DNA from: Clostridiales bacterium
GTDB taxonomy: Bacteria; Bacillota; Clostridia; Oscillospirales; CAG-382
NCBI GenBank assembly: GCA_003343885.1
Contig: QAKH01000107.1
Coordinates: forward strand, 1 to 55,189
Length of the DNA stretch: 55,189 bases
Reading direction: 5' to 3'
Positions 42,840-51,596 of this stretch are shown here, one piece after another. The stretch's first letter is position 1. Each line of letters starts with the position of its first letter. Position numbers and translations under genes: made by a program. The notes under the pieces are model-generated. The model had not been told where the DNA came from, searched no databases, and was given only the letters and a program-made list of their open reading frames with translations.

Positions 42840-43601
42840 ATGAAAAAATTAAAATGCTGTATCGTATTGCTTATAGCAGTGCTCACAATGGGAACCCTCG
42901 CCGCAGAGACGCATAAAACTATCAATGTTGAACCCGGACCTAAAATAATATACGATTTTCAGGCGCTTGATTTAAAGGACGCAAACGGAAATCCGGTAGA
43001 AACCTTTATTTATAATGGTACAACATATGTGCCGATACGTGCCATTGCCAGTAACTTTAACAAATCAGTGTACTACGATGAACCTACGAACACAGCATAT
43101 ATAGACTCGATATATACTACGGAAGGAGAGCAGTTCGTACTTTGGTACTTGGCGGAAAAGTGCTATGACTTAAGCTATGACATTGAACAAGAAGCATATC
43201 GTATAAACTCATATAATTACTATCTGCTTGAAGACTACGAGAACGCAATGCCTTTTTATTCAGGGTATGTAAATATGGTCAGCGATACATTAGGCAATTT
43301 AAATGACATACTGGACGGCATCATATCAATGGATGAGGGTATGGAAGTTTACAGCTTTTATTCTCAGGAATCGTCAGATCTGAAAAGCGCTATCTCGCTG
43401 CTGCAAACAGAACTTGAGAGAGCGGAAAGAATATTCGGCTACTATTGTGAGAGTGGCTACGGATACGATTACGCATTAGCTGCCAAAACAAAAATATCAT
43501 TAGAACTCGACGGAATCCGAGAGGACGTAGGAAAAATATTTGACCTAATAGCCATAACGCAAAAACGATATACGGGACCTTTGTCGAAGGGAATATTAGG
43601 A
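42840..43601 (+). CDS. Secreted copper-amine-oxidase-N-like protein, probable lysogenic conversion gene
   Basis: A protein of about 254 residues: signal peptide (MKKLKCCIVLLIAVLTMGTL then Ala-Ala), then a CuAO N-terminal-like (stalk) domain with IYNGTTYVPIRAIASNFNKS and ending near AYIDS, then a helical region. CuAO-N domains occur on Firmicutes surface proteins. It lies on the same strand between repressor and recombinase, away from lytic genes, so it is probably expressed in the lysogen. The ATG at 42840 is preferred; a TTG two codons earlier is possible. The function is unknown. Confidence 0.7.
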
Positions 43602-43647
43602 TAGACAATGCTAAAAGTGACTCAAGATCGAAACAGGAGGTGAGCGC

Positions 43648-45276
43648 ATGGCAAAAAAGAAAACGTCCGAAATAAAAACCGCTGCAATATATGCCCGTTT
43701 TTCATCGCATAATCAGCGTGAAGAAAGCATAGAACAGCAGATAGCTGAGTGCCGGGCATACGCAAAAGCAAACGGTTTGACAGTGGTGGCAGAATATTCG
43801 GACAGTGCCATGACCGGTCGAACGGATCGCAGACCTCAGTACCAACGGCTTCGGCGTGACGCAAAGAAAGGATTGTTTTCTTTTATAATCGCATACAAGT
43901 CCAACCGTATAGCACGAAACCTGCTTAATGCACTGACATTCGAGAACGAAATGGATCTCCTGCACATTCAGGTTGTTTATGCAAAGGAAGAGTTTGGTAA
44001 CACTCCAGCCGGGCGTTTTGCGTTGCGAATGATGATGAACGTCAATCAGTTTTACTCTGAGAATTTAGGCGAAGATATAAAGCGTAACCAGGAAGCGAAC
44101 GCCAGGCAGTGCAAATCTAACGGTCCTGCGTCGTTCGGATACAAAACAGGAGAAGACGGACGGTTTGAGATTGATGAAAAAACAGCACCAATAGTTCGTG
44201 AAATATATACACGAGTAGCTTGCGGCGAATCATACGCCGATATTGCTGCCAACCTAAACGCCAGGGGCGTCAAAACGCGAACGGGCGGAACGTGGGGTAA
44301 ATCAAGTTTTGCTACAATATTGAGTAATGAACGGTACATAGGCATCTATATTTTTGATGGTACAAGAATTGAAGGCGGAATGCCAAGCATTATTGAGAAG
44401 GAGTTGTTTTATAAAGTGCAACAAATTCGCGAAAATAAAAAAGTCACCCAGGGGCGACACCGTGAGAACGGCGATTATCTCCTAACCGGCAAGCTGTACT
44501 GTGGAAATTGTAAATCGTACATGACCGGCATGTCCGGGACCAGCAAGACCGGGGATGTACACTATTATTATGCATGTAACGAAAAACGCAAGAACGGAAA
44601 TTGTGATAAGAAAAATGTTAAAAGAGACTACATAGAATCGGTAATCGCGCAAGCAATACGTAATCTTATTCTTTCCAATAATACAATAAACTGGATGGCC
44701 GACAAGACAATGCAATATCAGGAAGCACACAAAAACGCTCCGGAGCTTGTACTTTTGAAAGATCAAATTTCGGACACGGATAAAGCTATAAAGAACATGC
44801 TCTCAGCAATTGAAAAAGGGATAGTAACGGAGTCAACAAAAACAAGGCTCATCGAGCTTGAAGGGCAGCACGCTGACCTCATGGTGAAACTTGCCGCCGC
44901 CGACTCAGAACAGTTTTACGTCACACGTGATCAAGTTGTTGAATACCTACAATCTTTTGCGGACGGTGATATTGCTGATAAAGGCTATCAAAAAAGACTT
45001 TTTGACAAGTTTCTAAAGGCAGCATACCTGTACGACGATGGACGTGTAAAGCTTGTTTTCAATCTGTTTGACAGCTCAAAAGATACAGAATACCCACTAT
45101 CGGAAGAAGATAAAGCGAGTTCACTTAAGATCCCGTATGGTGGAGGCGAGGAGAATCGAACTCCTGTCCGAAAACTCATCGACACAGCCTTCTACGAGCG
45201 TAGACTGTCTATAAGATTCCCCGAACGAACCGCCGGCAGTCAGGCCGTCCGCTCCGGTAGCTTCATAGTATCATGA
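43648..45276 (+). CDS. int: Large serine recombinase (integrase)
   Basis: A 542-residue site-specific recombinase. The resolvase domain is at the N-terminus, with AAIYARFSSHNQREESIEQQ (catalytic Ser) and the Arg-rich RIARNLLNALTFE. The recombinase domain and a zinc ribbon follow (LYCGNCKSYMTG ... YACNEKRKNGNCDKK), then a coiled coil. AGGAGGTG lies five bases before the ATG. The last 45 or so codons, from GGGEENRTPVRKLIDTAF on, are translated from antisense ssrA, so the native C-terminus depends on integration. It catalyses integration and excision at the tmRNA gene. Confidence 0.93.
   Translation: MAKKKTSEIKTAAIYARFSSHNQREESIEQQIAECRAYAKANGLTVVAEYSDSAMTGRTDRRPQYQRLRRDAKKGLFSFIIAYKSNRIARNLLNALTFENEMDLLHIQVVYAKEEFGNTPAGRFALRMMMNVNQFYSENLGEDIKRNQEANARQCKSNGPASFGYKTGEDGRFEIDEKTAPIVREIYTRVACGESYADIAANLNARGVKTRTGGTWGKSSFATILSNERYIGIYIFDGTRIEGGMPSIIEKELFYKVQQIRENKKVTQGRHRENGDYLLTGKLYCGNCKSYMTGMSGTSKTGDVHYYYACNEKRKNGNCDKKNVKRDYIESVIAQAIRNLILSNNTINWMADKTMQYQEAHKNAPELVLLKDQISDTDKAIKNMLSAIEKGIVTESTKTRLIELEGQHADLMVKLAAADSEQFYVTRDQVVEYLQSFADGDIADKGYQKRLFDKFLKAAYLYDDGRVKLVFNLFDSSKDTEYPLSEEDKASSLKIPYGGGEENRTPVRKLIDTAFYERRLSIRFPERTAGSQAVRSGSFIVS
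45138..45276. other. Prophage-host junction: attachment site within the ssrA 3' end
   Basis: Phage coding sequence continues without break into the complement of the tmRNA 3' part. The junction must lie at or near the tmRNA 3' terminus (45138) or within the shared 139 bp. The other junction is outside the window, so the core sequence cannot be set here. Confidence 0.6.
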
Positions 45277-45488
45277 CAAGCCTCAAAGCTTTGGCTCGTT
45301 CACGTTCACTGCTGATTCACGCCATAGCCCGGGCCGCAGTACTCCCGGGTATGACGGCCGCCGTAATTAGGCAGCGTAAGCTAAATTTTTGTTAGCGTTT
45401 ATTTTTAAAATTGCGGCGTTTTTAAGAGCTCCCGCACCTCTGCTCGCTTACCGTGCTTCAAAATCCCCGTCGAAACCTTTACGCCCCC
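45138..45488 (-). ncRNA. ssrA: tmRNA (transfer-messenger RNA)
   Basis: On the minus strand the RNA runs from GGGGGCGTAAAGGTTTCGAC (45488) to a T-arm GGACAGGAGTTCGATTCTCC and a CGCCTCCACCA end (45138). GGGGGCG pairs with CGCCTCC to make the acceptor stem (one G-U), and the terminal CCA is encoded. The tag reading frame (45396-45367) is GCT AAC AAA AAT TTA GCT TAC GCT GCC TAA, giving ANKNLAYAA. With SmpB it rescues stalled ribosomes and tags the products for proteolysis. It is intact despite the adjacent prophage. Confidence 0.96.
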
Positions 45489-45562
45489 GTGATTTTCAGT
45501 ACACTTTATGTTTTATTTTACCTTTTACTCTTTACGCTTGCTTTACCTCCATAAACCTATGC

Positions 45563-46036
45563 TTAATACTGATTTCTCTGCTTCATCGCCCGGTCAATGT
45601 CTCTTGCGGCTTCCTTCTTTGCAATCGAGTCGCGCTTGTCATACAGCTTCTTACCCTTGCACAGTCCTACCTCTACCTTGACTCTTGCACCCTTGAAATA
45701 CAGCTTCAGCGGCACTAACGTATATCCTTCTTTTCCCACTAATCCGAAAAGCTTGAGTATTTCTCTCTTATGCATTAACAGCCGCCTGTCACGCAAAGGA
45801 TCTCTGTTGAAAACATTTCCCTTTTCGTAAGGGCTTATGTGTATGCCGGTGGCAAACAGCTCTCCTTTTTCTATCGTACAGTAGGAATCCTTGAGGTTTA
45901 CAGTTCCTGCACGTATACTCTTAACTTCGGTCCCGGACAGCTCTATGCCCGCTTCGTACGTGTCTTCCACAAAGTAATCGTGGTACGCTTTCTTGTTTTG
46001 CGCCGCTATCTTTACATTTTCCGTGCTTGCAGACAT
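45563..46036 (-). CDS. smpB: SsrA-binding protein SmpB
   Basis: 157 residues from the ATG at 46036, with GGAGGG five bases upstream; an in-frame start 20 codons earlier lacks a site. The SmpB signature is seen in AAQNKKAYHDYFVEDTYEAG, ELSGTEVKSIRAGTVNLKDS, and the basic C-terminal tail KKEAARDIDRAMKQRNQY. It binds the tRNA-like domain of tmRNA, encoded next on the same strand 75 nt downstream. Usual family length is about 155 residues. Confidence 0.96.
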   Translation of the reverse strand: MSASTENVKIAAQNKKAYHDYFVEDTYEAGIELSGTEVKSIRAGTVNLKDSYCTIEKGELFATGIHISPYEKGNVFNRDPLRDRRLLMHKREILKLFGLVGKEGYTLVPLKLYFKGARVKVEVGLCKGKKLYDKRDSIAKKEAARDIDRAMKQRNQY

Positions 46037-46436
46037 ACTATCCCTCCGTTTCCTCTGATATATAAAATACGCGCTCCCGCTGTATTCGGTGTGCACAAGC
46101 GCGGCATTTTCCGCCTACTCACTTAACAAACCCACCGAAGCAGTTGTATTATACTATAAAACCAAAAAAAATACAATAGCGTTGCCGGCTTTTTTTCTTA
46201 CAAATAATTTCATTTTTTGCCGCTTCATATCAAAATATACTGCTTTTTTCATATTTTCTTTGTTTTTCTGCGCTTTTTTCCAAATACATTAAATCACGGC
46301 GTTTCGCCAAAATAAATTCTTTTTCTGCAAATATTCATATAGTATTAACATTTATTTGTGACTTTCATGTATAATTTACTTATATCAAATTTACATAATC
46401 GAAAGGATACGCACCGCAAAGGGCGCAAGTGATAAA
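46037..46436. other. Intergenic region with a possible vanY promoter
   Basis: About 400 AT-rich bases between divergent smpB and vanY. A TATAAT box at 46370-46375 precedes vanY, but the -35 candidate TTAACA (46345) is 19 bp away, so the promoter is only probable. No RNA gene or repeat is recognised. Confidence 0.4.
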
Positions 46437-47465
46437 ATGAAAAGCCGTTCCAATACCGTAGTTTATTTCTTTATTTTCGCACTGATTGTTGCCAACTTTT
46501 TTATTTATTCAAAAATCTTTACAAACTCAATCCCTGAACCGTCTTATGCTGTATCAGACGGCAACATAAATGATAACGGGGACAGCGGCACTGATACCAC
46601 GGACAGCTCTGACGCTCCCGGAAACAATCAGGGCTCCGCTCTGTCGCCTGATTACAAGTATATAACGGCGAATGTTTCCGATACATACTCAGGCTCGCTT
46701 GTACTTGTAAACTCCTCACACGAATTCAAGTTCGACAATGTTCCGACAGTTGTTGAGAAGAGCGTTAGCGACAGCGTGTATTACAACAAAACCTCCGGCT
46801 ATTCCGTAAAAGATACCAATGTGACCATGGATACCGTCGCTATCTCTGCGCTCAACAAGATGATGGACGATTTCTATGCCCACATGGGAAATAAAAAAAC
46901 AATAATAATTACCGAGGGACTGCGTACTTTTGAAGAACAGCAGGAAATTCTCGCGCAGAAGATAGAGCAGTACGGCGCAGATCAGAGTATTGCTCAACAG
47001 CCTGGATTTTCTGAGCACCATACCGGATACGCAATGGATATAAACCTTTATATTGACGGCGTCATGGATACTTTCACCGGAGAAGGCGAATACTCCTGGC
47101 TCTCTGAAAACGCATACAAATACGGCTTTATTCTGCGTTACCCGGAAGGCAAGGAAACAAAAACCGGCATAAGCTATGAGCCGTGGCATTTCCGTTATGT
47201 CGGCACGGCTCATGCCCAGTACATGCATGATAACAATCTCACTCTCGAAGAATACATTGATACCCTTGCGCTTTATCCTTTTGAGAGCGAACACCTGAAA
47301 GTGACCGATCAAGCTACATCGGCGCAGTATGAAATATACAGCGTAGCCGTTACGTCAGACGGGACAAAAGTTCCGGTTCCTTCGGCTCTTGAAGGGACAG
47401 AGTACACACTGTCAGGCGATAATGCGGGACATATAATAGTTACCGTAAAGAAAGCTGAAGGTTAA
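46437..47465 (+). CDS. vanY: D-alanyl-D-alanine carboxypeptidase, VanY family (M15B)
   Basis: A 342-residue membrane-anchored peptidase: an N-terminal hydrophobic anchor (about residues 8-30), a Ser/Asp-rich linker, then the M15 domain with EHHTGYAMDINLYIDG (His and Asp zinc ligands), YGFILRYPEGKE, and EPWHFRYVGTAHA (Glu and His). It trims the terminal D-Ala from peptidoglycan stem peptides at the cell surface. It is a chromosomal gene transcribed away from smpB. Clear VanS or VanR partners are not present, so it is probably a housekeeping carboxypeptidase rather than vancomycin resistance. Confidence 0.9.
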   Translation: MKSRSNTVVYFFIFALIVANFFIYSKIFTNSIPEPSYAVSDGNINDNGDSGTDTTDSSDAPGNNQGSALSPDYKYITANVSDTYSGSLVLVNSSHEFKFDNVPTVVEKSVSDSVYYNKTSGYSVKDTNVTMDTVAISALNKMMDDFYAHMGNKKTIIITEGLRTFEEQQEILAQKIEQYGADQSIAQQPGFSEHHTGYAMDINLYIDGVMDTFTGEGEYSWLSENAYKYGFILRYPEGKETKTGISYEPWHFRYVGTAHAQYMHDNNLTLEEYIDTLALYPFESEHLKVTDQATSAQYEIYSVAVTSDGTKVPVPSALEGTEYTLSGDNAGHIIVTVKKAEG

Positions 47466-47556
47466 GTCGCTTTTGGGTTAGCTCAGAACGCTTTTGAGTT
47501 TAACTCAGATATTAGATATTGGATAAATTCACGCTTTATGCATGTCGGAGGATAAA

Positions 47557-48015
47557 ATGTCTGTTTTTGTATACACAAGAAAAACCAATTATTATGAAAC
47601 CGATTGTATGGGGATTATTCATCACAGCAACTATTTCCGCTATTTTGAAGAAGCGAGAACCGCGCTCATGGATAACCTTGGCTTAAGCTACGCAAAAATG
47701 GAACGTGACGGCATTGTAAGTCCGGTTCTGCATGTTGAGTGCGACTATCGATTGCCGGTCAAATTCGGAGAAACAATCGATATCTCCGTGCTTATAACAG
47801 AATACAACGGATTCAGATTAAAATGCGAATACACAGTTACCGACCACGAAACCGGAGCCGTACGAACAAAGGCTTCGAGCAGTCATTGCTTTGTTTCCGG
47901 CGAAAGCGGTCACCCCGTACGGCTGAAAAAAGCTATGCCGGAGGTTCACGAGGCGTTCCAAAAATACTTTGAGGACTGTTCCCATGAAAAAAATGAAAAT
48001 AGCGAAGATAAATAA
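47557..48015 (+). CDS. Acyl-CoA thioesterase, YbgC/4-HBT family
   Basis: 152 residues from the ATG at 47557, with GGAGG five bases upstream. The hotdog-fold pattern is YYETDCMGIIHHSNYFRYFE (catalytic Asp; MGxIHHSNYF), then VLHVECDYRLPVKFGE and the hotdog core. It hydrolyses short-chain acyl-CoA thioesters in the cytoplasm. It is followed closely by the DUF6054-like gene, likely in one operon. Confidence 0.9.
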   Translation: MSVFVYTRKTNYYETDCMGIIHHSNYFRYFEEARTALMDNLGLSYAKMERDGIVSPVLHVECDYRLPVKFGETIDISVLITEYNGFRLKCEYTVTDHETGAVRTKASSSHCFVSGESGHPVRLKKAMPEVHEAFQKYFEDCSHEKNENSEDK

Positions 48016-48090
48016 AAAAACAGATTGAGCTCTTTTTCTGCAAAGTTTAAACTCAGACACAAATTGTGAAAAAAGGAAAGGGTGTTCTTT

Positions 48091-48426
48091 TTGGCAAAAT
48101 ACACACGCCATTTGACAGGTAATTTCAGCCGGATTTTAAACAGAATACATGATGGAATAATGAACGGAAGCGTATCCGCGTCTTTTGAGGAATCGGAAGA
48201 TTTCAGCAAGGACGGAGTGAGATGCGCTGTCAGGGTGTATGAAAGATACAGCTATTTCGGAGGCAACCGGGTAAGCTTGAACGTAACTCTTTTCGGTGCT
48301 GACGGAGACGTCGATCTTTGCGCTGTTACTTCCGGCGGAAGTCAGGCAATGTTCTTCAAAATAAACACCGTCGGAGAGGAAAATTTTTTGCAGTGCCTTA
48401 TTGACATTGTGAACGACTTGGATTAA
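48091..48426 (+). CDS. DUF6054-like conserved protein
   Basis: 111 residues from a TTG at 48091 (AKYTRHLTGNFSRILNRIHD), eight bases after GGAAAGGG. It has a beta-rich middle (RVYERYSYFGGNRVSLNVTL) and a C-terminal helix (NFLQCLIDIVNDLD). The start and overall pattern resemble DUF6054 proteins of Firmicutes. The function is unknown. A longer GTG version from 48082 is less likely. Confidence 0.65.
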   Translation: MAKYTRHLTGNFSRILNRIHDGIMNGSVSASFEESEDFSKDGVRCAVRVYERYSYFGGNRVSLNVTLFGADGDVDLCAVTSGGSQAMFFKINTVGEENFLQCLIDIVNDLD

Positions 48427-48503
48427 CATAATATCGGAGTTAAAAATATGCGTTGCTACTGAATTGTCAGCGTTATAAAAATATCCGGAGAGGAGTTTTT
48501 GCC

Positions 48504-49601
48504 ATGCTTAAGGCGGGGATTGTCGGCGTAGGCTGTATAAGCGGAATATATCTTGAAAATCTGACAAAAGTATTTAAGGACGTTAAGGTTGTAGCTCTTT
48601 GCGACCTGATACGCTCAAGAGCAGAACAGGCGGCTGAAAAATACGGTATTGAAAAGATTTACGACACGATGTATGAGCTGTTTGAAGATCCGGAAATAGA
48701 CATTGTGCTGAACCTTACAAGACCGTACCAGCACTTTGAAGTATCAAAGGCGGCTCTTAACGCAGGAAAGCACGTATACTCCGAAAAGCCGCTCGGAGCT
48801 GAGCTTTCGGAGGGGATTGAGCTTGTAAGAATCGCCGAGGAAAAAGGGCTGATGTTAGGCGGAGCGCCGGACACCTTTATGGGCTCGGCTATACAGAGCT
48901 GCCGCAGGCTTATTGACTCGGGACTGATAGGCGAAGTTATCGGCGGAAGATGCGCGATGGCGTGCCACGGAATGGAAACATGGCATCCGGATCCTGATTT
49001 TTACTATCAAAGAGGCGGCGGGCCTTTGCTCGACATGGGACCGTATTACATTACGGCGCTTATCAACCTTTTGGGCGGAGTAAAGAGCGTATACGGCTAC
49101 ACCCACACCTCGTACCCAACACGTCTTATTACGTCTCCTGAACATAACGGTGAAATAATAAAGGTAAACACGCCGACTCACATCGAAGCTTTTCTGACCT
49201 TTGAAAGCGGCGTGACGGTTTCTCTGCTTACATCGTATGACATATACAACTCAAAGCAAACCAACATTGAACTGTACGGTACAAAGGGCACTTTGTACGT
49301 TCCCGACCCGAACTGTTTCGGCGGCGAAATAGTATTTTTCAACGGTGAAAAGGGAGAAGCAGAAAAATATCCGCTTGAATTTGACTATGACGTCAACTCA
49401 AGAGGGCTCGGCTTTGACGATATGGCCGTTTCTGTTGAAAGCGGAAGAAACTGCCGCACGTCGTACAAACAGACTTTGCATGTGCTTGAGGTTATGGACA
49501 GCGTGTACCGCAGCGCCGAGCAGGGAAAACCGGTAGAAATCCGGTCGCATTTTGAAAGAGAAGCTCCCATGGACGCTTCTCTTGAGCATGGTAGGCTTTG
49601 A
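48504..49601 (+). CDS. Gfo/Idh/MocA-family oxidoreductase
   Basis: 365 residues from the ATG at 48504 after a GAGG site. The N-terminal Rossmann fold shows GIVGVGCISGIYLENL, VALCDLIRSRAEQAAEKYG and YSEKPLGAEL (the EKPLG motif with catalytic Lys). The C-terminal alpha/beta domain includes GGGPLLDMGPYYITALINLL. It would oxidise or reduce a sugar or inositol-like substrate with NAD(P). Sequence alone does not give the substrate. Confidence 0.9.
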   Translation: MLKAGIVGVGCISGIYLENLTKVFKDVKVVALCDLIRSRAEQAAEKYGIEKIYDTMYELFEDPEIDIVLNLTRPYQHFEVSKAALNAGKHVYSEKPLGAELSEGIELVRIAEEKGLMLGGAPDTFMGSAIQSCRRLIDSGLIGEVIGGRCAMACHGMETWHPDPDFYYQRGGGPLLDMGPYYITALINLLGGVKSVYGYTHTSYPTRLITSPEHNGEIIKVNTPTHIEAFLTFESGVTVSLLTSYDIYNSKQTNIELYGTKGTLYVPDPNCFGGEIVFFNGEKGEAEKYPLEFDYDVNSRGLGFDDMAVSVESGRNCRTSYKQTLHVLEVMDSVYRSAEQGKPVEIRSHFEREAPMDASLEHGRL

Positions 49602-49607
49602 TTTGTT

Positions 49608-49718
49608 TTATGCGGGCTCCTCCCCAAACCTCGCACGAGACGTTTATGGGGCACTGCCCAGCGGCGAAGCGCCGCTGCAATTTACGCGGGCGGCTGTGAG
49701 CCGCTGCAATTTACGCGG
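49608..49718. repeat. Host intergenic palindromic repeat cluster
   Basis: The space after the oxidoreductase holds a hairpin CAGCGGCGAAGCGCCGCTG (49659-49677) and a second, GCGGCT-GTG-AGCCGC (49690-49704). The 19-bp direct repeat GCCGCTGCAATTTACGCGG occurs at 49671-49689 and 49700-49718. An upstream part (TTATGGGGCACTGCCC) resembles the hairpin at 55118. This looks like a dispersed REP/MITE-like repeat that may also terminate transcription. Confidence 0.65.
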
Positions 49719-49952
49719 ACGAGCAAGTGAAAATAACGTATTTTGTTTTTCGCCAACCAATGCCCGTTTGTGCTGCATAAATTCAACCGCACAAACTCAA
49801 ACGGCGCTCCAAAACCAATTATAAAAAAACAAAAAACTCAATAAGACACTGATGTGTCAGCCCCATATTATTACTGTAAAAATAAAAATTTTGTGTTTTT
49901 TTACGAGCGAAAAAAGGGCGGCATATACCACAAATACAAACAGAAAGAAGTG

Positions 49953-51500
49953 ATGCCGGTGCGGTTAAAAAACAAAACAGTGCTTGTACAAAAATTCAAA
50001 GAATCGCTTGCGGCTGTTCTTCCCATAACCCTTATAGTTTTTGTGCTGTGTTTCTATGTCGTTTCCGTGCCGTCAGACATCCTTATGGCTTTCGTTGTGG
50101 GAGCCGTACTGCTGATACTCGGAATGAGCCTTTTTACTTTGGGAACCGACCTTTCCATGACGCCGGTGGGCGAATACGTCGGCTCGGCTATGACAAAAAC
50201 AAGAAAACTGTGGCTCATCATTATTTTAAGCGTTGTACTCGGAGGACTTATAACAGTCTCGGAGCCTGATTTGCAGGTACTTGCCGAACAGGTTCCGGAT
50301 ATTCCTAATTCAGTTATCGTGGCGGCGGTCGCGGCGGGCGTCGGTTTGTTCCTCGCCGTGGCAATGCTCAGAATAATTTTCAGTCTCAGGCTTACACACA
50401 TGCTTGTTATACTGTATGCGGTCGTGTTTGTTATGGCATTTTTTGTGCCGGACAATTTTCTGTCCGTAGTTTTCGACTCTGGCGGCGTAACTACCGGTCC
50501 TATGACAGTTCCGTTTATAATGGCGCTCGGTGTTGGTGTTTCATCTATTCGTGCCGACAAGAACGCCGAAAACGACAGCTTCGGTCTTGTAGCTCTGTGC
50601 TCGGTAGGTCCGATAGCTGCACTGTCGATTTTCGCACTTATTTTCAAGCCCGGCAAAAGCGAGTACACGCCTGTGGAAATTCCTGATGTAGGGATGTCCC
50701 GTGAACTCTGGAAAATATTTACCGATGAAATTCCGAAATACCTTGCCGAAGTTGCCTTGGCACTGCTTCCGGTAATGCTGTTTTTCCTTATATTTCAGCT
50801 CTTTATGCTGCGCCTCAAAAAAGACGTGCTTATCCGTATAGGCATAGGTTTTTTATACACTTACGCAGGGCTTGTTCTATTCCTTTGCGGAGTCAATGTC
50901 GGCTTTATGCCGGTGGGAAATTATATAGGTCGTCAGCTGGGAGCTCTTGACTATAACTGGATTATAGTGCCTATCGGTATGATAATAGGATATTTTATCG
51001 TTGCCGCGGAACCGGCGGTGCATGTTCTCAACAAACAGGTTTATGAAATAACCTCCGGCACAATTCCAAGCAAGGCTCTGTCGATAAGCCTTTCCGTGAG
51101 CGTTTCGCTTTCGGTCGGACTTTCAATGTTAAGAATTGTCGCGGGAATTCCGATAATGTATATACTTATTCCCGGATATCTTGCGGCGATTGTTCTGTCT
51201 TTCTTTGTTCCGCCGATATTTACGGCAATCGCTTTCGACTCCGGCGGAGTTGCCTCAGGTCCAATGACCGCTACCTTTCTTCTTCCGCTTGCTATGGGCG
51301 TCAGTACGGCATGCGGCAGGGACGTTGTCACGTATGCGTTCGGAGTTGTCGCAACTGTTGCCATGACGCCGCTTATCACCATTCAGGTGCTTGGGCTGAT
51401 TTACAAAATTAAGGAAAACGCTCAGAAAAAGAATCGTCAAAAACTCCTTGATGAGCAATTCGGCGACAGCGATATAATAGAAATGGAAGATGACGGCTGA
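49953..51500 (+). CDS. DUF1538 membrane protein
   Basis: 515 residues from the ATG at 49953 (MPVRLKNKTVLVQKFKES). The protein is an internal duplication: each half has several transmembrane helices and the motifs LGxxLFTLGTxxSxxPVG or its relative, AAEP/SEPDLQVL, and FDSGGV(T/A)(T/S)GPMT. This double pattern is characteristic of DUF1538 proteins, putative transporters. The tail is cytoplasmic and acidic. It is followed by a PII-like gene, suggesting regulation by that partner. Confidence 0.88.
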   Translation: MPVRLKNKTVLVQKFKESLAAVLPITLIVFVLCFYVVSVPSDILMAFVVGAVLLILGMSLFTLGTDLSMTPVGEYVGSAMTKTRKLWLIIILSVVLGGLITVSEPDLQVLAEQVPDIPNSVIVAAVAAGVGLFLAVAMLRIIFSLRLTHMLVILYAVVFVMAFFVPDNFLSVVFDSGGVTTGPMTVPFIMALGVGVSSIRADKNAENDSFGLVALCSVGPIAALSIFALIFKPGKSEYTPVEIPDVGMSRELWKIFTDEIPKYLAEVALALLPVMLFFLIFQLFMLRLKKDVLIRIGIGFLYTYAGLVLFLCGVNVGFMPVGNYIGRQLGALDYNWIIVPIGMIIGYFIVAAEPAVHVLNKQVYEITSGTIPSKALSISLSVSVSLSVGLSMLRIVAGIPIMYILIPGYLAAIVLSFFVPPIFTAIAFDSGGVASGPMTATFLLPLAMGVSTACGRDVVTYAFGVVATVAMTPLITIQVLGLIYKIKENAQKKNRQKLLDEQFGDSDIIEMEDDG

Positions 51501-51596
51501 TACCCTTAGGAATGCTGATAAATCCGTTTAATTTGATGTGCGGCGGAAAATATCGGTACTGCATTTTATGCAATCCGGAAAGGAACAGGTGAAAAG

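Noticed and set aside
1..45138. tRNA genes in the prophage
   Set aside because: No tRNA-like cloverleaf was noticed. The only tRNA-like structure is the end of tmRNA.
46716..47312. 198-codon minus-strand frame opposite vanY
   Set aside because: It is antisense to a well-recognised M15 peptidase, without a ribosome binding site or coherent composition.
46437..47465. Vancomycin-resistance role for vanY
   Set aside because: No VanH/A/X or VanS/R-type genes are nearby, so it is called a cell-wall carboxypeptidase only.
50054..50668. 204-codon minus-strand frame opposite the DUF1538 gene
   Set aside because: It is Ser/Thr/Pro-rich antisense of a membrane protein, a usual artefact of hydrophobic codons.
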